From: Sphingomonadales bacterium
GTDB lineage: Bacteria > Pseudomonadota > Alphaproteobacteria > Sphingomonadales > Sphingomonadaceae
Assembly: GCA_013298745.1 (NCBI GenBank)
Contig: JAAFIT010000078.1
Coordinates: forward strand, 1-8,917
Direction: 5' to 3'
Length of the DNA: 8,917 bases
Part shown: piece by piece, positions 4,723-8,917 of the stretch
Layout: each line of letters starts with the position of its first letter
Position numbering within the stretch: the stretch's first letter is position 1
Notes under the pieces: model-generated
What the model saw: the letters and a program-made list of their open reading frames with translations, nothing else
What the model was told of the DNA's origin: nothing
Database searches by the model: none
Position numbers and translations under genes: made by a program

Positions 4723-5373
4723 ATGAAGACTCTGCTGATCGCCACCGCCCTTGCTGCCACGTCAGCCGCTGAGATTCCGGTGCTGGCGCGTGACCATGAC
4801 GGCGGCCGCCCTGGGTATTCGCAGTACGGCTATAGTCAGAATGGCTATCGCGGCGACCGTGGTTATCGCGACAGCTATCGCGGCTTAGACAATCGCGGCT
4901 ATCGCCGCGGCTATTATGCGCCGCAGCCGGCGCGCTATGGCGGCTATGCCCCGCCGGCCTATGGCTATGCCCCGCGCGGCTATGGCTATGCGCCGCCAAT
5001 TCGCTATCGCGGCATCAACCCCTATTACGCTCGAGCGGTGGTGATCGCGCCGCGCTACTATGGCGCGCCGATCGGCTATTACGGCGCTCCCATCGGTTAT
5101 TATGGCGCGCCCGTCTATGCACCGCCGGTCGTTGCCCAGATCGGCTATTATGGCGCTCCCGCTTATGCTGCGCCAATCGGCCCTTATGGCGGCCAAGGGT
5201 TTGATCCCTGCCGTTCCAGCGGCACCGGTGCCGTGATCGGGGCCATAGCCGGCGGCCTGATCGGCAACAGCGTCGCCGGCTATGGCGATCGCGGCCTAGG
5301 CACCGTCATCGGCGCCGGCCTTGGCGCGGTGACCGGCACAGCCATCGAGCGCAACAGCCGCTGCGGCTATTGA
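4723..5373 (+). CDS. secreted Tyr/Gly/Pro-rich protein with glycine-zipper 2TM domain
   Basis: This 216-residue protein starts with a signal peptide (MKTLLIATALAATSAA..., cleavage likely after the Ala in PVLA, about residue 22). Residues 28-158 are low-complexity, with many GY, YAP and RGY motifs and heptad repeats (R/G)YYGAP(I/V/A) at 111-117, 118-124, 125-131 and 141-147. Residues about 167-208 are a glycine zipper (GTGAVIGAIAGGLIGN and GLGTVIGAGLGAVTG). That domain is found in 17-kDa-surface-antigen-like envelope proteins, where it inserts in or lies against a membrane. Cys163 and Cys214 flank the zipper and could form a disulfide. There is no lipobox Cys after the signal. GAGGAGG lies 7 bases before the ATG. 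The 3' end overlaps the convergent recQ end by 7 bases. An envelope or periplasmic structural role is likely. The ligand or partner is unknown. Confidence 0.85.
   Translation: MKTLLIATALAATSAAEIPVLARDHDGGRPGYSQYGYSQNGYRGDRGYRDSYRGLDNRGYRRGYYAPQPARYGGYAPPAYGYAPRGYGYAPPIRYRGINPYYARAVVIAPRYYGAPIGYYGAPIGYYGAPVYAPPVVAQIGYYGAPAYAAPIGPYGGQGFDPCRSSGTGAVIGAIAGGLIGNSVAGYGDRGLGTVIGAGLGAVTGTAIERNSRCGY
5053..5163 (+). repeat. 21-base coding repeats (YYGAP heptads)
   Basis: Three consecutive 21-base units (5053-5073, 5074-5094, 5095-5115) and a fourth after a 27-base gap (5143-5163) each encode an (R/G)YYGAP(I/V/A) heptapeptide. The units differ mostly at third positions. The copies are therefore under protein-level constraint, or old enough to have diverged silently. 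Confidence 0.8.
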
Positions 5374-7172
5374 GCCTCGGCGATCACGGCCAGAAAAGCT
5401 GCGCCATAGCTGGCAAGCTTGCGCTCCCCCACACCCGGCAGCCGGCCGAGTGCTGCAAGACTCTTCGGTCGGCTCGCCGCCATGGCGCGCAGCGTTGAAT
5501 CGTGGAAGATGACATAGGGCGGCAGGTTGGCATCTGCCGCCAACTGCCGTCGCACGGCCCGGAGCGCCTCGAACAGCGCAACATCGCCGTCGGCAACCGC
5601 CGCCAATGACGCGCCTGAGGTCGCACCTCCCGCCCGCCCGCGCTTGGGTCGCTCTGCAACGACCTTGAGGCTGACCGGCACGTCGCCTTTTAGAATCGCG
5701 CGCGCCGCCGGACCAAGCATGACACCGCCATATTCGCCATCGCGGACGATCGCGTCACCGGCCTCCAATTGCCGGGCCAGACTTTTCCAGCCATCGGCCG
5801 ACAGGTCATTGCCGATGCCGAAGACGCTCAGCTGGTCATGCCCGAACTTGGTGACCTTTTCGCCCGATTTGCCGAGCAGCACATCGATGAGATGCCCAAC
5901 GCCAAAACGTTGCCCGGTGCGATACACCGCCGACAGCAATTTGCGCGCCGCCTCGGTGGCGTCCTGCAAAGCCGGAGGATCGAGGCAGTTGTCGCAATTG
6001 CCACACGGCGGCGGTGCCGGCTCGCCGAAATACTCAAGCAGTGGCACACGGCGGCAGCCACCTGTTTCCAGAAAGGCGATCAGCGCGTTGAGCCGGCGGG
6101 TTTCCTCGGTCTTGCGCAGATCGCTGGCATCGCTTTGCGCGATAAACTGGCGGGCGCGGGCAATATCTTCGGCGCCCCATAACAGATGCGCCACCGCCGG
6201 ATCGCCATCGCGCCCGGCGCGACCGGTTTCCTGATAATAAGCCTCGATCGATTTCGGCAGGCCGATATGGGCCACAAAGCGCACATCAGCCTTGTCGATA
6301 CCCATGCCGAAAGCGATCGTCGCGACCATCACCATGTCTTCGCTGGCGACGAAGTCGGCCTGGTTGCGCCGCCGCGTCGCGGCATCCAGCCCGGCGTGAT
6401 AAGCACGGGCATTGATGCCGTCCTTCACCAGCCACGCCGCCACCGTGTCGGTCGCGGCACGGGTCGGAGCGTAGATAATGCCGGGCTGGCCGGCATTGGC
6501 GGCAATGAAGGCGGCAAGCTGCCGGCGCGGTTCGTCCTTGGGACGCACTTCATAACGGATATTGGGCCGATCAAAGCCGGCGACGACCATGCGATCGGGC
6601 GCGATCCCCAGTTGCTCCAGGATGTCTGCACGTGTTGCCACATCGGCGGTGGCAGTAAGCGCCACCCGCGGCACGCCCGGCAGCGCGTCGCACAGGGACC
6701 GCAGCTGGCGATACTCAGGCCGAAAATCATGACCCCATTGGCTGACGCAATGCGCTTCATCGATCGCCACCAAGGCGATTTCTGCGCGCGCCATCAGCAT
6801 CCGGAAGCCTTCGGTAGCGGCACGTTCCGGCGCTACGAACAAGACATCGAGTTCGCCATCCCGCAGCGCGCGAATGGTGGCGTCGCTATCCTCCGACTGG
6901 CTGTTGAGCGCCCCGGCGCGAACGCCCACTGTGCGCAGGCTGCGCACCTGGTCCTCCATCAAGGCAATCAGTGGCGAAATGACCAGGCCACAGCCGCGCC
7001 GCACCAGCGCGGGGATCTGATAGCATAAAGACTTGCCACTGCCGGTCGGCATGATCGCCAGCACATCGCGACCGGCACAGATGTCGGAAATGATGCCCTC
7101 TTGCTGCCCGCGAAATGCCCGAAAGCCGAAAACGCTGTGCAGGATTTCGTCGGGCTGTGGGGGTAATGACAT
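5367..7172 (-). CDS. recQ: ATP-dependent DNA helicase RecQ
   Basis: This is a 601-residue 3'-5' DNA helicase of the RecQ family, acting in recombinational repair and fork rescue. In numbering from this ATG, Walker A MPTGSGKS is at about 41-48, the DEAH box (AIDEAHCVSQWGHDFRPEY) at 136-154, motif III ALTATAD at 171-177, and motifs V/VI (ATIAFGMGIDKADVRF and YYQETGRAGRDGD) at 284-299 and 312-324. The four zinc cysteines are at 373, 390, 393 and 396 (the latter three in CGNCDNC). They are followed by the RQC winged helix (about 405-500) and a C-terminal HRDC domain (about 530-598). Length and order match the complete bacterial enzyme. The start is uncertain: ATG 7172 puts the FGFRAF motif at the usual distance but has no SD. 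ATG 7238 adds 22 unrelated residues but has AGGA 7 bases upstream. The gene diverges from the esterase-like gene. Confidence 0.97.
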   Translation of the reverse strand: MSLPPQPDEILHSVFGFRAFRGQQEGIISDICAGRDVLAIMPTGSGKSLCYQIPALVRRGCGLVISPLIALMEDQVRSLRTVGVRAGALNSQSEDSDATIRALRDGELDVLFVAPERAATEGFRMLMARAEIALVAIDEAHCVSQWGHDFRPEYRQLRSLCDALPGVPRVALTATADVATRADILEQLGIAPDRMVVAGFDRPNIRYEVRPKDEPRRQLAAFIAANAGQPGIIYAPTRAATDTVAAWLVKDGINARAYHAGLDAATRRRNQADFVASEDMVMVATIAFGMGIDKADVRFVAHIGLPKSIEAYYQETGRAGRDGDPAVAHLLWGAEDIARARQFIAQSDASDLRKTEETRRLNALIAFLETGGCRRVPLLEYFGEPAPPPCGNCDNCLDPPALQDATEAARKLLSAVYRTGQRFGVGHLIDVLLGKSGEKVTKFGHDQLSVFGIGNDLSADGWKSLARQLEAGDAIVRDGEYGGVMLGPAARAILKGDVPVSLKVVAERPKRGRAGGATSGASLAAVADGDVALFEALRAVRRQLAADANLPPYVIFHDSTLRAMAASRPKSLAALGRLPGVGERKLASYGAAFLAVIAEAQ

Positions 7173-7219
7173 GGCTGCAGGCTGGATAGCGACAGAGCCC
7201 TTGCACCGCCAGCAGGGAT

Positions 7220-7231
7220 TGTCGCGCGACA
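7220..7231. repeat. 12-base perfect palindrome upstream of recQ
   Basis: TGTCGCGCGACA reads the same on both strands. It lies between the two divergent genes if recQ starts at 7172, or in codons 3-7 of recQ if it starts at 7238. It might be an operator, but a palindrome of this length in GC-rich DNA can arise by chance. It does not fit the alphaproteobacterial LexA pattern. Confidence 0.3.
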
Positions 7232-7293
7232 GTGACATCAGCCTGTCCTAAACGCGGATTTAGCGCGGTTCGGAAAACTCCATCGGAGGCCTT

Positions 7294-7306
7294 GATCATC
7301 ATGATC
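7294..7306. repeat. 13-base inverted repeat at the esterase-like gene start
   Basis: GATCAT (7294-7299), C, ATGATC (7301-7306) form a perfect inverted repeat lying between GGAGG (7285-7289) and the chosen start, and including the alternative ATG at 7301. It could be a repressor site or chance. No further copy was noticed. Confidence 0.25.
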
Positions 7307-7324
7307 TGGTACAGGGTGATTTTT

Positions 7325-8359
7325 ATGGCGTTCAACAAGATCATCGCTGTCTCCACCATCGTCGCCGCGCTCTCCGTCGGCGCCTGGGCCTTGCGTCCAA
7401 ATCATGCACTGACCGTTCCCGCTCCGACCACCGTGGCGGTCACCACGACTGCCTTGCCTCTGAACCGCGATGATCCCGGCCAGGACCGAATCGGTGCGCT
7501 CAAGTTTCTCGGTGCGGTCCAGTTGCGATCGACCGATCCGTTGTTCGGCGGCATTTCGGCATTGCGCGCCGGCAAGGCGACCGCGAGCGGCGTCCAGTTG
7601 CTCGGCCTGTCCGATACCGGCAACTGGCTGGCATTCGAAACTGTCGAACACGGCGGCCGGCTGGTCGGCGTGTCACCGATGATCATGACGCCGATCCGTC
7701 AGCCAGATGGCAACTCTGCGCGCACCAAGGCCGATGGCGATGCCGAAGCGCTCGAGTGGAACCCCGCCACTGGCGCTGCCACTATCGCCTTTGAACAGGA
7801 TCATCGTCTGGTGCATTTCACCGGCATTGATCCAGCCATGTCAGCGAGCCTTGCTGAGTTGCCGACACGCGTTGAGCGGCTCACTCCAATGACAGGCTGG
7901 CCATTGAATGGCGGTGCCGAGGCGATGACCGAATTGCCGGATGGGAGCCGGATCGTCATATCCGAACAACGCAAGCGCCCGGATGGCAGTCATGTCGCCT
8001 TGCTCACCCGCGCTGGCAGTACCCGCGAAATCGCCATAGAATCGGTGGCCGGTCACAGCCCGACAGACGCCGTGGCAATTGATGCTACCCGCATCCTTGT
8101 GCTGCACCGTCGTTTCGACCTGATGGGCCAGGGTGCAGCCATAAGCCTGATCGACTTGGCCCCAGCCCTGAGAGCGACCCCGACGCTGTCGCTGCCAGCC
8201 CAACTGCTGGCACGCTGGCAGGCGCCGATAACGCTCGACAACATGGAAGGCCTGGCGCTGCGCCGCGAAGGCGACAGGCTGTTTCTCTACATCGTCTCCG
8301 ACGACAATCTGAACAGCCTGCAGCAAACCGTGTTGATGAAGTTTGAACTGGTCTTGTGA
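7325..8359 (+). CDS. exported esterase-like activity of phytase family protein
   Basis: This 344-residue protein has an N-terminal signal or anchor segment (residues 1-22, AFNKIIAVSTIVAALSVGAWA) and a beta-propeller-like body. The family's recurring acidic motifs are visible: FGGISAL (74-80) with LLGLSDTGNWLAF (92-104), DAEALEW (139-145), NGGAEAMTELPDG (195-207), and NMEGLALR followed by LYIVSDDN (306-328). Proteins of this type (named esterase-like activity of phytase) are periplasmic or secreted. They are thought to hydrolyse phosphate or ester bonds with bound calcium, though true activity is rarely shown. For the start, ATG 7325 has AGGGTGAT 8 bases upstream. ATG 7301, with GGAGG 11 bases upstream, would add MIWYRVIF. 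ATG 7232 would overlap recQ. The gene is divergent from recQ, and only 3 bases separate its stop from that of the convergent acetyltransferase gene. Confidence 0.85.
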   Translation: MAFNKIIAVSTIVAALSVGAWALRPNHALTVPAPTTVAVTTTALPLNRDDPGQDRIGALKFLGAVQLRSTDPLFGGISALRAGKATASGVQLLGLSDTGNWLAFETVEHGGRLVGVSPMIMTPIRQPDGNSARTKADGDAEALEWNPATGAATIAFEQDHRLVHFTGIDPAMSASLAELPTRVERLTPMTGWPLNGGAEAMTELPDGSRIVISEQRKRPDGSHVALLTRAGSTREIAIESVAGHSPTDAVAIDATRILVLHRRFDLMGQGAAISLIDLAPALRATPTLSLPAQLLARWQAPITLDNMEGLALRREGDRLFLYIVSDDNLNSLQQTVLMKFELVL

Positions 8360-8362
8360 CAC

Positions 8363-8917
8363 TCAACGCGGGTCGCGCCACATGTTCCAGAAGGTCGGGC
8401 CGTTCCTGACATCGTGGCTGCCGGTGATGACAAAGCCCAGCGACTGATAGAGCCCCAGATTCGAGGGCGTGGCGGTTTCCAGCGCCGCCGGCATGCCGGT
8501 CGCATCACATTGCGCCAGCCGCTCGCGGATGGCTGCGCCACCATAGCCCTTGCCCTGCGCCATGGGCACACAGCCGGCGAACTGCAGATACCAATGTGGC
8601 GCCTTGGGATGATGCGCCTCCAGTACCGATTGCAGTGCCAATGCACGCGGCAGACCCGTGCGGAAGGTGGCAATCAACTGCGGCAGCAGCCGCAACATGG
8701 CCGAAACCGGCGTCACCCAGGCGCCTGGCGGTCGCCACAGTGTTGCCGCAACCGGGATGCAGGTCTCATCCAGCGCCAGCGTCCAATGTTCGGTTGTGGT
8801 ATCAACCCGGGTGATCGTCGTGAAGAACCGCGACAAGCGATCCGCACGCCCTGCCGGATCGGGAAACAGATAGGCCATCGCCGGATCATCGATGAACGCC
8901 CGCGCCAGCACGTCAGC
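8363..8917 (-). CDS. GNAT-family N-acetyltransferase, partial (5' end beyond window)
   Basis: The visible 185 codons are open to the right edge, so the N-terminus is missing. A GTG at 8911 could be read as a start, but the sequence there (ADVLARAFIDDPAMAYLFPD) is the typical interior of a GNAT first helix, which normally follows 10-20 more residues. The acetyl-CoA-binding motif A is clear: a strand (HWYLQFAGCVP), then the pyrophosphate loop QGKGYGG. The NLGLYQSLGF helix and strand of motif B follow. Such enzymes transfer an acetyl group from acetyl-CoA to an amine. The substrate cannot be told from the sequence. The layout resembles the puromycin-acetyltransferase-like subgroup. The gene converges on the esterase-like gene with only 3 bases between the stops and no visible terminator. 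Confidence 0.85.
   Translation of the reverse strand, partial: ADVLARAFIDDPAMAYLFPDPAGRADRLSRFFTTITRVDTTTEHWTLALDETCIPVAATLWRPPGAWVTPVSAMLRLLPQLIATFRTGLPRALALQSVLEAHHPKAPHWYLQFAGCVPMAQGKGYGGAAIRERLAQCDATGMPAALETATPSNLGLYQSLGFVITGSHDVRNGPTFWNMWRDPR

Noticed and set aside
4885..5196. Minus-strand 103-codon frame opposite the glycine-zipper gene
   Set aside because: Its Ala/Ile/Arg repetitive sequence simply mirrors the GGCTATGGC-type repeats of the real gene on the other strand.
7173..7324. SOS (LexA) box in front of recQ
   Set aside because: Only a single GTTC half-site is present. The alphaproteobacterial GTTC-N7-GTTC pattern is absent.

Overview
The window joins two kinds of DNA. Bases 1 to about 2983 look like the end of an integrated mobile element. 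The rest (about 2984-8917) looks like ordinary, gene-dense chromosome of a high-GC alphaproteobacterium. A sphingomonad-type host is my best guess, from the overall protein flavour and base composition, but nothing here proves the genus. The join is marked by a 23-base remnant of a tRNA 3' end (2961-2983): T loop, half T stem, half acceptor stem, G discriminator and CCA. This is the scar left when a tyrosine-recombinase element inserts into a tRNA gene, most likely tRNA-Ser. The intact tRNA and the integrase would then lie to the left of the window.

Element side: every gene runs leftward, away from the att site. In transcription order they are a two-TM protein of unknown function (2785-1706), an AlpA-family small regulator (1590-1390), a 144-residue unknown (1385-951), a ribbon-helix-helix-like small protein (from 961), and an RHH-like protein with a coiled coil and one membrane segment that runs off the left edge (702-1). 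The last four are tightly packed or overlapping and look like one operon. A candidate promoter and a hairpin covering the alpA Shine-Dalgarno lie ahead of it. Between the last cargo gene and the tRNA scar is an AT-rich stretch with a 17-base palindrome and two 11-base direct repeats, which look like recombinase or Xis arm sites.

Chromosome side: a short type I pantothenate-kinase-like protein and an SDR oxidoreductase form a rightward pair (3104-4649). They are followed by a secreted Tyr/Gly/Pro-rich glycine-zipper protein with GYYGAP repeats (4723-5373). That gene converges, with a 7-base overlap, on recQ (leftward, 7172-5367). A divergent gene for an exported esterase-like phytase-family protein (7325-8359) converges in turn on a GNAT acetyltransferase cut by the right edge (8917-8363).

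The strongest observations are the tRNA/att boundary with its arm-site-like repeats, and the unusual regulatory operon of two successive RHH-like proteins, the second membrane-anchored, led by AlpA. I did not find a complete system that I can call new. The unfamiliar material is concentrated in the element end.
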